This document shows positions 55,097 to 63,596 of a stretch of 64,000 nucleotides of DNA, one piece after another; the stretch's first letter is position 1, and every line of letters starts with the position of its first letter. Position numbers and translations under genes: made by a program. Below the pieces are notes generated by a model. That model was not told the DNA's origin, did no database searches, and saw nothing but the letters and a program-made list of their open reading frames with translations. The DNA is from Microbulbifer aggregans (GTDB taxonomy: Bacteria; Pseudomonadota; Gammaproteobacteria; Pseudomonadales; Cellvibrionaceae): NCBI RefSeq assembly GCF_001750105.1, contig NZ_CP014143.1:496001-560000 (forward strand), in the 5' to 3' direction.

Positions 55097-55162
55097 ATGA
55101 ACGATCTGGCGCCCGGCTACTCATCAAAACAGATAAGCAGACGGGCCCTGCAGCATCGCTGA
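55097..55162 (+). CDS. Possible 21-residue leader peptide upstream of the first L,D-transpeptidase
   Basis: A short open frame MNDLAPGYSSKQ... of 21 codons begins right after GGGAAGG and stops 6 bases before the ATG of the transpeptidase at 55169. It could couple translation or be a chance frame; the Shine-Dalgarno spacing (1 base) is poor. There is no functional evidence. Confidence 0.2.
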   Translation: MNDLAPGYSSKQISRRALQHR

Positions 55163-55168
55163 GGTACC

Positions 55169-57127
55169 ATGTCGTATTTCAACCCAGAGCGCCGCACACG
55201 CAAATCACCGTTGCCGCTGCTGATTCTCGGCAGCCTGTGTGTATTTGCCCTCTACTATGCCTTTAGCGCCAACCAGAAAACGGTGCCGGTGCTGCCGGAG
55301 AATGCCGTCCAGCCACACCTGATCCGCTGGCTGGTGGAAAACCCGGAATCCTGGCCGGCACAGGACCCTATCTTCAACCCGGCCGCAGTACGGCGTATCT
55401 ATGAGCGCACCGACTACCGTCTGCTCTGGTTCGATAATTACAGCCTGAGCGACACCGCCAATGACCTGCTCAAGCAACTGACTGCGGCCAGTTCCGGCAA
55501 TCCGAGCAGCATGGTGGATTACCGCTATCACCTGGGCTATTTCGACCGCACCCTGCGGGATACGCCGCAGCGACTGCAGATGGCGGCGGTACTGGACGTG
55601 CTACTGACTGACGCCTTCGTCTCCTACGCCCAGGACACCCAGTTGGATAATCTCAAGCCCCGGGTCCGCCCCAAGCGCGATATCACCCCCGTGAGCACGC
55701 TGACGGAGGGGTTCCGTCTGGCCAGTCACCGCGTTGGCCGCCAGACCTCTCCCAGCCCAAGCGGGCGCCAGTATTTCCGCGGCTACAATCGCGGCGAGAC
55801 CAGCGGCAGCGACAACTATCGCCGCGACTATTCAACCGATCGCTCGCGCCACTATTCCCAGGACAGTTCGTCTTACCGCGCAGTACCCCGCTCCGCCGAT
55901 GGCAACAGCCACAACGCCAGGGGTAATCGCGCTCGCTTCGCGCCGGGCGGTCTGCCGCCGCGCAACGGCTACCAGCGCTACCTGCGCAGTGATGGCGGGC
56001 ACCCCAGTGTGGGTCGGGTGCCAGAAAACAGTGAAGGGCCCTTTTACCCGGCCAACGATCCCTTCGGCAACGACGCCTCGGCACTGCGCTACGAGCTGGA
56101 TCGCTATCGCCAGATCGCCGCAAGCGGACGCTGGCGCCCCATGCCGCCGGGACCGGCCATGACCATCGGCGCCAAACACCCCCATGTAGCACTGTTGCGC
56201 GAGATGCTGACACTGTATGGCGATTACCGCGGCTACTACGGTTACGGCGGCGGCGAGCGTGACAAGTTCGACCGTGGCCTGCACGAAGCGGTGCTCAGCT
56301 TCCAGGAGCGCCACGGCCTGAAAGCAGACGGCATCGTCGGTCGCGAGACGCGCAAGCGACTCAACCTGTCGCCGACAGCACGCATTCGCATCATTGAGAA
56401 CAATATCCGACGCCGGGAAGCACTGCCCGCCGAGCTGGGCGAGCGCTTCATCCAGGTCAACATTCCGGCCTATCGCCTGAAGTATGTGGAGAATGACCGC
56501 GTGCGCCTGGCCATGAATGTGGTGGTGGGCAAGCCCAAGCATGCCACCCCGGAGATCACCACCCGGGTGAGCCGGGTGGTCTTCAACCCCACCTGGACCG
56601 TGCCGCGCAGTATCCTGGTCAAGGAGATCCTGCCCAAGGCGCGGGCCAATCCAGGTGGTATGCAACGCATGGGTTACCGGGTCGTGAATGGCAGTGGCGA
56701 CCACCTGCCACTGACCCCGCAAAACCTCTCCGCCGCCGGGCAGGGCTCGTTCCTGATGCGTCAATTGGGCGGTGAGGAGAACATCCTCGGGCGGGTGAAG
56801 TTCGAGATTCCGAACACTGACGAAATCTACCTGCATGACACCCGCGCCCGCAGCCTCTTCTCGCTCACCGAGCGCGCCTACAGCCACGGCTGTATTCGCC
56901 TGGAGAAGCCGCGGCATCTGGCCGAGGCCCTCCTCAGCCCCGAGGGGGACTGGGACCAGTGGCGTATCGACCAGCTGACCGTCGGCGACGAAACCACCGA
57001 GGTGCAGATGAAGAAGAACGTGAAGGTCTACGTCACCTATTGGACCGCGTGGGTGGACGGCCGGGGCCGCCTCAACTTCCGCCCGGACATCTACGGCAAG
57101 GACGGACTGGCCGCCAACCAGTTCTGA
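55169..57127 (+). CDS. L,D-transpeptidase, YcbB-like, with a Tyr/Arg/Ser-rich insert (first of three)
   Basis: Periplasmic enzyme that makes 3-3 peptidoglycan crosslinks, 652 residues, anchored by a helix at about 16-31. A YcbB-type N-terminal scaffold is interrupted at about residues 190-297 by a low-complexity stretch rich in Tyr, Arg, Ser and Gly. A peptidoglycan-binding domain follows (DRGLHEAVLSFQERHGLKADG near 370), then the YkuD domain with catalytic Cys575 in SHGCIRLEKP and RVVFNPTWTVPRSI. GAGG stands 4 bases before the ATG. The next two genes are shorter paralogues with the same domain order and no such insert. Confidence 0.92.
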   Translation: MSYFNPERRTRKSPLPLLILGSLCVFALYYAFSANQKTVPVLPENAVQPHLIRWLVENPESWPAQDPIFNPAAVRRIYERTDYRLLWFDNYSLSDTANDLLKQLTAASSGNPSSMVDYRYHLGYFDRTLRDTPQRLQMAAVLDVLLTDAFVSYAQDTQLDNLKPRVRPKRDITPVSTLTEGFRLASHRVGRQTSPSPSGRQYFRGYNRGETSGSDNYRRDYSTDRSRHYSQDSSSYRAVPRSADGNSHNARGNRARFAPGGLPPRNGYQRYLRSDGGHPSVGRVPENSEGPFYPANDPFGNDASALRYELDRYRQIAASGRWRPMPPGPAMTIGAKHPHVALLREMLTLYGDYRGYYGYGGGERDKFDRGLHEAVLSFQERHGLKADGIVGRETRKRLNLSPTARIRIIENNIRRREALPAELGERFIQVNIPAYRLKYVENDRVRLAMNVVVGKPKHATPEITTRVSRVVFNPTWTVPRSILVKEILPKARANPGGMQRMGYRVVNGSGDHLPLTPQNLSAAGQGSFLMRQLGGEENILGRVKFEIPNTDEIYLHDTRARSLFSLTERAYSHGCIRLEKPRHLAEALLSPEGDWDQWRIDQLTVGDETTEVQMKKNVKVYVTYWTAWVDGRGRLNFRPDIYGKDGLAANQF

Positions 57128-57137
57128 GCCCGCTGGA

Positions 57138-57157
57138 GGGGCGGCGCACGCCGCCCC
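57138..57157 (+). other. Strong hairpin after the first L,D-transpeptidase gene
   Basis: A 9-bp perfect stem GGGGCGGCG/CGCCGCCCC with a 2-base loop, 10 bases after the stop. It has no T-run, so it may be a weak terminator or stabilise the 3' end. Confidence 0.5.
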
Positions 57158-57298
57158 GATCCCCCTAGATAGCTCGACTCCGCCCCACTAGCCCCGCACG
57201 GAATTCTGCAAAAGACTTGGGGCCAACCCGGTCACAAATTACCACTGTGAGCACGGCAATCCGTCAACCAGACGCTTTCCGACTCACAGGGGTAAGTT

Positions 57299-58570
57299 AT
57301 GGGTGTTGGCAATTCCCTCGAACATCTTCACGCGCATCCTCAGCATTGCAGCGCGCTGGCGCTGGCCCTGGCCTTCTGTCTCGGTGCAGAGCCGGTGGCC
57401 GCCAGTGCCGCTCCGGACCCGCAAACCAATGTAGTCACAGAACTCTCCGGTTCTGACCCATTCATCCCCTATGGTCGCCAACACGCGCTGATGCGCGAGG
57501 AGCTGGCCCGTTACCGCGAGCTCGCGCAGGGGGATCATTGGCAACCGCTGGCCGGGGGCCAGACCATTGCCCCCGGCGCCCGCGACCCGCGGGTATTACA
57601 ACTGCGCAGCCTGATGATGCTGTACGGCGATCTGGTCATGAATGACCAGACCAGCGGCGACGGCCGACATGCCGACGCCTATGACGCCGATCTGCAGGCC
57701 GCGGTGCGCCGCTTCCAACGTCGCCATGGCCTGAGAGATGACGGACTGGTGGACGACCGCACCCGTGCCCTGCTGAATATCCCCCCTGCCGAGCGTGCCC
57801 GCACCCTGGCTGCCAACCTCGACCGGCTGCAGCAATTACCGCGGGAACTGGGTACACGCTACATCCTGGTCAATATCCCTGACTTCAGTCTGCGCCTGAT
57901 GGAAAACGGTCGTGAGCAGTACCGAATGCGTGTGGTTGTCGGCAAGCCGAAGCACGCGACACCCCAGCTCTCGACCCGCATGACCCGGGTGGTGTTCAAC
58001 CCCATCTGGCGAGTACCGCCCAATATCGCACTGCACGAGCTGCTGCCTAAGGGCAGTGCCGCGCTGCGGGCCAAAGGTTTTCGGCTGGTCAGCCACAGCG
58101 GCCGCGCAGTGCCTTTCACCGCTGGCAATATCGCCGGCATCCGGCGCGGGAAAATCAGCCTGCACCAGAAAGGTGGACCGGAAAACGCGCTCGGCCGGGT
58201 CAAATTCATCATTCCCAACCGGGAGGCCATCTTCCTCCACGACACCAACAGCAAACACCTGTTCAAGCGCCCGCAGCGGGCATTCAGCCACGGCTGCATC
58301 CGCCTGGAAAAGCCGCTGGAATTTGCCCGCATGATGCTGCTGGAACAGAACGACTGGGAGCCAGCCCGCGCAGAGCGGTACCTCAACACCGGCCGAACCC
58401 GTGCGGTCACACTGAAAAAACCGCTGCCGGTGTACATCGCTTACTGGACCGCCTGGGTGGATGAGGATGGCCTGCTCCAGTTCCGCCCGGACATCTACGA
58501 GCAGGACGGCGACAGCAGCGAAAATGCCGCAAGAGCCACTGCGGTGCGGGTGCAGAGCGAGTCGGGGTGA
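57299..58570 (+). CDS. L,D-transpeptidase, YcbB-like (second of three)
   Basis: Exported paralogue of 423 residues with a signal-like N-terminus (hydrophobic segment CSALALALAFCLGAEPVAASA). The peptidoglycan-binding domain (DADLQAAVRRFQRRHGLRDDG near 120-140) and the YkuD catalytic domain (RVVFNPIWRVPPNI, then Cys333 in SHGCIRLEKP) are intact. The long N-terminal scaffold domain of YcbB is replaced by a short stretch beginning DPFIPYGRQHALMREELARYRELA, similar to residues 300-330 of the first copy. It is followed after 3 bases by the third copy, so those two are an operon. Start: ATG 57299 after AGGGGTAAG. Confidence 0.9.
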   Translation: MGVGNSLEHLHAHPQHCSALALALAFCLGAEPVAASAAPDPQTNVVTELSGSDPFIPYGRQHALMREELARYRELAQGDHWQPLAGGQTIAPGARDPRVLQLRSLMMLYGDLVMNDQTSGDGRHADAYDADLQAAVRRFQRRHGLRDDGLVDDRTRALLNIPPAERARTLAANLDRLQQLPRELGTRYILVNIPDFSLRLMENGREQYRMRVVVGKPKHATPQLSTRMTRVVFNPIWRVPPNIALHELLPKGSAALRAKGFRLVSHSGRAVPFTAGNIAGIRRGKISLHQKGGPENALGRVKFIIPNREAIFLHDTNSKHLFKRPQRAFSHGCIRLEKPLEFARMMLLEQNDWEPARAERYLNTGRTRAVTLKKPLPVYIAYWTAWVDEDGLLQFRPDIYEQDGDSSENAARATAVRVQSESG

Positions 58571-58573
58571 ACC

Positions 58574-59779
58574 ATGCAAGGCAAGCCGCGCCGCTGGCCA
58601 TTGCTGGTGGCGACACTCGCAGTCTCGATCGGAGCCCTGAGCGCCAGCTGGGCTTCAGGATCGAACACCGGGGAGGCGGCCCTGAAGCCGCAAGCGACTG
58701 TTCGCGCCCTGCAGACTGCGGCGGCGCGCTACCGTGACCTGGCTGCGGATTGGCAACCCCCAGCCGCAGGCGAGCCGCTGCAGCAGGGGGTGCGCAGCCC
58801 CCGCGTCGCCCAGTTGCGGGAGATTCTGCGACTCTACGGGGACTATCGGGGGACCCCGCCCCCCCTGCCTGCCAATAGCCAGCCCGACGATCATCGCTAC
58901 GATAGTGCGCTGGCCCGTGCGGTGGAGAATTACCAGCGCCGCCACGGGCTCGAGGTGACCGGTAATATCGACAGCGCAACCCTGATGCAGCTGTCCGTGT
59001 CGCCCGCCGAGCGGGCCCACCAGCTGGAGGTGAATGCAGAGCGGTGGCAAAAGCTGGCCGCCCAGGCGGGAGAGCGCTACCTGCTGGTGAACGTGCCCGC
59101 GTATGAATTACAGCTGGTCGAGAAGGGTCGCGTTACCCTGCGTATGAAAACGGTGGTGGGAAAGACCAGCACCCGCACCCCCTCCCTGCGCAGCCGCATT
59201 ACCAATGTGGTCTTCAACCCCACCTGGACCGTGCCGCGCAGCATCCTGCTTACCGAGCTGCTGCCCAAGGCCCGCAATAATCCCGAGGCTATGCATCGCC
59301 ACGGCTATCGTGTCGTCAACTACGGCAGCAGCGATACCCGTCCGATCTCGCCGGAGACGCTGACCCGGGCCGCCGAGGGGCAGGCGACCCTGCGGCAGAT
59401 CAGCGGCCCCGGCAATACCCTCGGCCATGTGAAATTTATTCTGCCGAACAAACAGGCAATCTTCCTGCACGACACCCAGGCTCAGAGCCTGTTTAAGCAC
59501 AACGAGCGCGCCTTCAGCCATGGCTGTATCCGCCTGAAGGAGCCGGAGGAGCTGGCCTACGCACTGCTCCGCCCCCAGGGTTGGGATCGCACCCGGGTGG
59601 CCGAAGCCGCCACCGGGGATGAGACCCTCAATATCCGTGTGGAAGAGCCCCCGCGGCTGTTCATCAGCTATCTCACTGCCTGGGTCGACGGTGAGGGGCG
59701 CGCCCACTTCCGTCGGGATATCTACCAGAAAGACCAGCGCGAGGACGCTTCCAGGGCCGACAGCCAAGCTGCAGACTAG
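58574..59779 (+). CDS. L,D-transpeptidase, YcbB-like (third of three)
   Basis: Paralogue of 401 residues with an N-terminal signal/anchor helix (RWPLLVATLAVSIGALSASWA). It has the peptidoglycan-binding domain (DSALARAVENYQRRHGLEVTG near 110-130) and the YkuD domain with RITNVVFNPTWTVPRSILL and catalytic Cys318 in SHGCIRLKEP. It lies 3 bases after the second copy. The three copies share the RxxVVFNPxW and HGCIRL motifs but differ elsewhere, so the duplications are old. Confidence 0.9.
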   Translation: MQGKPRRWPLLVATLAVSIGALSASWASGSNTGEAALKPQATVRALQTAAARYRDLAADWQPPAAGEPLQQGVRSPRVAQLREILRLYGDYRGTPPPLPANSQPDDHRYDSALARAVENYQRRHGLEVTGNIDSATLMQLSVSPAERAHQLEVNAERWQKLAAQAGERYLLVNVPAYELQLVEKGRVTLRMKTVVGKTSTRTPSLRSRITNVVFNPTWTVPRSILLTELLPKARNNPEAMHRHGYRVVNYGSSDTRPISPETLTRAAEGQATLRQISGPGNTLGHVKFILPNKQAIFLHDTQAQSLFKHNERAFSHGCIRLKEPEELAYALLRPQGWDRTRVAEAATGDETLNIRVEEPPRLFISYLTAWVDGEGRAHFRRDIYQKDQREDASRADSQAAD

Positions 59780-60026
59780 TCTTCCCCCTCCCTTCCAGCG
59801 CCCAGATTCCGGGCTTTTCCGCGGTTTTCGGCTTCCGAACACGGAAATAGAACTTACCAGTCAGAGAAAAATGAAATTTTAGTGCGGATGGCCTAAATGA
59901 CAACGTTGTCTCGGAAAAGGGGCCTTTAATCGACCCAAAAGAAAGGTTTGAATCAGTTTTGCGTAGACCAGAAGAAAAAAATTCCAAGTTCCGCCTTCGA
60001 CTAATTCCTCATTAGGGCTGTACGAT

Positions 60027-60055
60027 TTGTAACCACTGGTTATTTTTTGTACATT
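60027..60055 (+). promoter_or_regulatory. Candidate promoter for the MepK-like gene
   Basis: TTGTAA (60027-60032) and TACATT (60050-60055) are 17 bases apart, each 4 of 6 to consensus, within a gap (59780-60129) that is visibly more A/T-rich than its surroundings from about 59835 to 60060. No gene was found in that gap. The leader would be about 68 bases. Confidence 0.35.
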
Positions 60056-60129
60056 ACTTCCCAAGCCCGAAGGCAAACAAACGCCACAGCGGGCTTGCCA
60101 CGAGAGATACGAGAGGCGGAGATTAGGGT

Positions 60130-60675
60130 ATGAAACAGGGTATTAAGAATCTTTCCAGACGTCGATTCCTGGCTGTGACTGGTGCAGCAGCAGCAACCGT
60201 CGCCGCCAGCCCGACTTTCGCTAAAGTGGGTAATGCGCGCACTCTGAAAATGCGCAACCTGCACACCGGCGAGCGTCTGAACACGGCTTACTGGTCTAAT
60301 GGCGATTATGACAGCGCTGGACTGAAGCAGTTCAACCGTCTGCTGCGCGACCACCGCGCCAACGAAGTGACACGTATGGACCCGAAGCTGTTCGACATCG
60401 TGTACAAGCTGAAAGAGAAACTGAACTACAACGGTGAAGTGGAGATTATCTCCGGCTACCGTTCAGCCAAGACCAACGCCAAACTGCGTGCCGCTGGCCG
60501 CGGTGTGGCCCGCCGCAGCTACCATACTCGCGGCATGGCGCTGGACATCCGGATGCCGGGTATCAGCACCTCCACCCTGCGTAAGGCGGCGATGGAACTG
60601 CGCGCTGGCGGTGTAGGTCACTATCCGAAGAGCGGCTTCGTACACGTCGACACCGGTCCTGTACGTAGCTGGTAA
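60130..60675 (+). CDS. mepK: MepK/YcbK-like (DUF882) murein endopeptidase
   Basis: Predicted periplasmic zinc endopeptidase of 181 residues with a Tat-type signal (SRRRFLA then hydrophobic region to about 31). M15-type metal ligands are in place: H132 and D139 in SYHTRGMALDI and H172 in FVHVDTG. E. coli YcbK (MepK) cleaves 3-3 and 4-3 crosslinks; that gene is adjacent to ycbB, as here next to three YcbB-like transpeptidases. Enzymes that make and cut the same bond therefore sit together. Confidence 0.92.
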   Translation: MKQGIKNLSRRRFLAVTGAAAATVAASPTFAKVGNARTLKMRNLHTGERLNTAYWSNGDYDSAGLKQFNRLLRDHRANEVTRMDPKLFDIVYKLKEKLNYNGEVEIISGYRSAKTNAKLRAAGRGVARRSYHTRGMALDIRMPGISTSTLRKAAMELRAGGVGHYPKSGFVHVDTGPVRSW

Positions 60676-60710
60676 ACAGCAGCCGGCCGCAAGGCCAGGC
60701 TCCATGAACA

Positions 60711-60736
60711 CGAACCCCGGCACTCGCCGGGGTTCG
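60711..60736. terminator. Hairpin between mepK and the imelysin-like gene
   Basis: An 11-bp stem CGAACCCCGGC/GCCGGGGTTCG with a 4-base loop between convergent genes. The T-run is weak, so efficiency is uncertain. Confidence 0.65.
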
Positions 60737-60761
60737 TCGTTTCCGGACCCGTAAAGTCGGC

Positions 60762-61940
60762 CTACTGGCCCTGCAGGGAGACCGGGGTCATGTCTTCCTC
60801 TGCGGCGGGCACTTCCAGAGTGCCGCTCATCAGGCCAGCCACGGCCTCCATAAGCTGCCGCGCCCGGGCGAGCTGATTCAGCTCCGCCAGCTCAATCGGA
60901 TCCTCCATTGAGAGCAACAGCTCCTCCAGAGCGACAAAGTGTTCCGCTAAAGCCTCCTGCTGATAGCGGTCCAGAAGCAATTCCGCCATTCCCGCGCCAC
61001 TAGCCGGCAGCCAGTTCGCCTGCAGGGTTCGCAACATGGCCAGCATTGCCTGCTTGGAGTCTGCCGCCCGACTACTTTCAACATCGCTCTCAGAACTCTC
61101 CGGCAAGCGCCGCAACAGCTCCTCGTCAATGACCTGCGCGTGGATGGCCCGGATCTGCTGAAGGCGCGACACCGGATCGAGGGCGAGGAATGGCCGCGAC
61201 AGATCATTGGCTCCGTACGGCAAACGCTTCGCGAGCCTGTCGATATCTTCGGCCAGTGCCTCACCCATCAATCGGGTCAGTTCACGGCGCCGGTTGGTCG
61301 CCAGGGCTTCGGGCTTTTCTCCGGTACTGACAGCGATGAAGTCATCGGCAATCCGCTCGCTGGTGGGGCCCCAGAGCATCACTTCCAGCGCGTGGAAACC
61401 GGTACTGGCTTCCTCGTGTGCCGTCAGCCGGTGCTGGCGACGGAGGTTGGCGAGCGTCAGCTCTACCGCGGTATCGTTAACGATGCCACTTTCGGAATAA
61501 CCGGGAACGGTATCCAGGTAACCGGGTTGCGCCGGCCAGCTGTCCACCTTCAGCAACAGTTCGCGCCCGTCATCACGCAATGGTGCCGGGGCAAAAGCGA
61601 GGCGGATATAGGGCAATACGCCGGCAAACTCCCGGTGGGCATCCAACCAGGCCAGCTTCGCTGCCTCCAGATGATCTTCAGAGGGTGTTTCCAGCAGGGT
61701 CGTCACTGCACGATTCAGTGCTTCAATGGCTGCTTGAACGTCAGCGACCTGGGCCTGGCCGGCCTCCCAGACAGCCCGGGAGAGCGACTCGGCCGCCTGC
61801 TGATCCACAACTTCAACAACCTGGCGCTCTTCCGCTTCCGGCGCCTCCTCGCTGGCCCGCTTGCTATCGCAGGCACCAACCACTGTCAACGCGACCAACA
61901 GCAGCGCACCACGGGCGCGCCCAATCATCGCTCTTGTCAC
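60762..61940 (-). CDS. Imelysin-like lipoprotein
   Basis: Predicted lipoprotein of about 392 residues: hydrophobic signal with lipobox VVGAC, an acidic linker, then two four-helix bundles of the imelysin (M75) type. The imelysin signature GxHxxE is present in GFHALEVMLWG near residue 185. Imelysins are linked to iron uptake and usually sit with other iron genes (cytochrome peroxidase-like or DUF1513 partners); none are here. The start is GTG 61940, 6 bases after AGGGG; an ATG at 61946 directly abuts that AGGGG. Confidence 0.8.
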   Translation of the reverse strand: MTRAMIGRARGALLLVALTVVGACDSKRASEEAPEAEERQVVEVVDQQAAESLSRAVWEAGQAQVADVQAAIEALNRAVTTLLETPSEDHLEAAKLAWLDAHREFAGVLPYIRLAFAPAPLRDDGRELLLKVDSWPAQPGYLDTVPGYSESGIVNDTAVELTLANLRRQHRLTAHEEASTGFHALEVMLWGPTSERIADDFIAVSTGEKPEALATNRRRELTRLMGEALAEDIDRLAKRLPYGANDLSRPFLALDPVSRLQQIRAIHAQVIDEELLRRLPESSESDVESSRAADSKQAMLAMLRTLQANWLPASGAGMAELLLDRYQQEALAEHFVALEELLLSMEDPIELAELNQLARARQLMEAVAGLMSGTLEVPAAEEDMTPVSLQGQ

Positions 61941-62004
61941 ATGCATCCCCTATCAAACTCAGTCAGGTTCACCCACTGGCAGCCAGCCGCGGGTTACTCA
62001 ACAC

Positions 62005-62664
62005 TCAATCGCGCAGGCTGATAATGGGCCAGCCCCGTTTTTCGGCCTCTGCCTGCAGACGCGGGCAGGGATCCACCGCCACCGGGTGATCCACTTCCTG
62101 CAACAGTGGCAGGTCATTGATGGAATCGCTATAGAACCATTTCTCATCGCCGGCAAACCCTGGGTTTTGCTCGAGCCACTGGTGCAGGCGTACCACCTTT
62201 CCACCCTGATAGCAGGGATGCCCCACAACCTTGCCGGTAAAGCGACCCTCTACTTCCTCGGGTTCTGTCGCGAGGAGGCTGTCCACGCCAAGACGCTCCG
62301 CGATCGGCTCCACCACAAACCGGTTGGTCGCGGTAATGATCATAATATGGTGGCCCTGGCGGCGATGCCGACTGATTAACTCTTCTGCCCGCGGCAGCCA
62401 GATTTCGCTCACCACTTCCTGCATGAACTCCCGGTGGAGATTGTTGAGCTGCCCCCGGCTGAGCTGGGCGAGTGGTTCGAGGGCGAATTCGAGATAGGCG
62501 AATATATCCAGCTCACCCCGCTGATAATCCTGATAGAAACGATCGTTGGCGGAGCGATAACGCTCGCCATCAACGTGCTCGTGCTGGACGAGAAACTCTC
62601 CCCAGGCGTGATCGCTGTCGCCACCAATCAGCGTGTTGTCCAGGTCAAAAATTGCCAGTTGCAC
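62005..62664 (-). CDS. HAD-superfamily phosphatase (HAD-IB, SerB-like)
   Basis: Cytoplasmic phosphatase of 219 residues. Motif I is IFDLDNTLI at the very start, motif II is in IITATNRF near 115, and the late acidic motif is FYSDSINDLPLL near 180. Similar to the HAD hydrolase next to rppH in Pseudomonas. The substrate is unknown; phosphoserine-like or histidinol-phosphate-like small molecules are typical. The start at GTG 62664 is chosen because GGGGGAG lies 6 bases upstream and the family N-terminus begins there; the ATG at 62670 directly abuts that sequence. Divergent from rppH. Confidence 0.88.
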   Translation of the reverse strand: MQLAIFDLDNTLIGGDSDHAWGEFLVQHEHVDGERYRSANDRFYQDYQRGELDIFAYLEFALEPLAQLSRGQLNNLHREFMQEVVSEIWLPRAEELISRHRRQGHHIMIITATNRFVVEPIAERLGVDSLLATEPEEVEGRFTGKVVGHPCYQGGKVVRLHQWLEQNPGFAGDEKWFYSDSINDLPLLQEVDHPVAVDPCPRLQAEAEKRGWPIISLRD

Positions 62665-62820
62665 TGCCATCTCCCCCAATAACTATAGGTGCCAGAGGTG
62701 TTTTTTGCCGCCTACACGCTCCCTCCAGCGGCGGGCATTTTACCCTCCCGCGCTCCCGTTCACAGTGACGCTTTCGCGAATTGCCGTAATACCGTCGCTG
62801 TGGAACAATGCTGGACAAGT

Positions 62821-63501
62821 ATGCGCGGCGGCAAGCCGTGCGCCAGTGATATCGAGGACAGTATTTTGGGCGACGGCAAGCCGGCATCCGCCGGACGCAA
62901 GAACCGCCGCAGGTCCGCCAGGCACTCGAACCGCAACGATGCACCCGCCAATAGCGGACGCAAAAATCGCGGCCGCGGCGCCGAAAACAGCAGCAACATC
63001 GATGCCGAGGGCTTCCGCCCGAATGTCGGCATCATCGTGTTGAACGACCGCGGCCAGGCGCTGTGGGCGAGACGGGTCGGGGGCAAAGACGCCTGGCAGT
63101 TTCCCCAAGGCGGCATCAATCCGGGTGAGAGCGCGGAACAGGCACTCTATCGTGAGCTCTATGAGGAGATCGGCCTCACGCGCGACCAGGTCAGTCTGAT
63201 TGCCTGCACCCGCGGGTGGCTACGCTACCGACTGCCGCAGCGACTTGTGCGCCGCCGCTCCGAACCGCTCTGCATCGGACAGAAGCAAAAGTGGTACCTG
63301 CTGCAGCTGCAGGCTCCGGAGAGTGCAATCAGCTTCAACAATGGCTACAAGCCCGAATTCGACCACTGGCGCTGGGTGAGTTACTGGCACCCCCTTACCA
63401 AAGTGGTGACGTTCAAGCGCGAGGTATACCGTCGCGCGCTGACCGAACTGGCGCCACAGCAGATACAATTGGAAAAGCGCTGGGAGCGGGAACAGGAATA
63501 G
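62821..63501 (+). CDS. rppH: RNA pyrophosphohydrolase RppH with a basic N-terminal extension
   Basis: Nudix enzyme that converts 5'-triphosphate (or diphosphate) RNA ends to monophosphate and so starts RNase E decay. The core begins at [14 protein letters not shown] and has the Nudix box ([22 protein letters not shown]: landmark GESAEQAL and RELYEEIG), then [21 protein letters not shown] and [12 protein letters not shown]. coli RppH begins within a few residues of this core. Here no start codon exists near it; candidates are ATG 62821 (taken) or TTG 62866 with GAGG 8 bases upstream. Either adds about 45-60 residues of Arg/Asn/Ser-rich sequence with GRKNRR and GRKNRG repeats. Confidence 0.9.
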   Translation: MRGGKPCASDIEDSILGDGKPASAGRKNRRRSARHSNRNDAPANSGRKNRGRGAENSSNIDAEGFRPNVGIIVLNDRGQALWARRVGGKDAWQFPQGGINPGESAEQALYRELYEEIGLTRDQVSLIACTRGWLRYRLPQRLVRRRSEPLCIGQKQKWYLLQLQAPESAISFNNGYKPEFDHWRWVSYWHPLTKVVTFKREVYRRALTELAPQQIQLEKRWEREQE

Positions 63502-63596
63502 GGAACCTCTGAGTAAGCCCGCGATATCTCAGGCTTTAAGAGCTTCCCTGCTCCCGCAGCACTTCATTCACTCCGCACCTTGGCGAGGAAAGGCCT

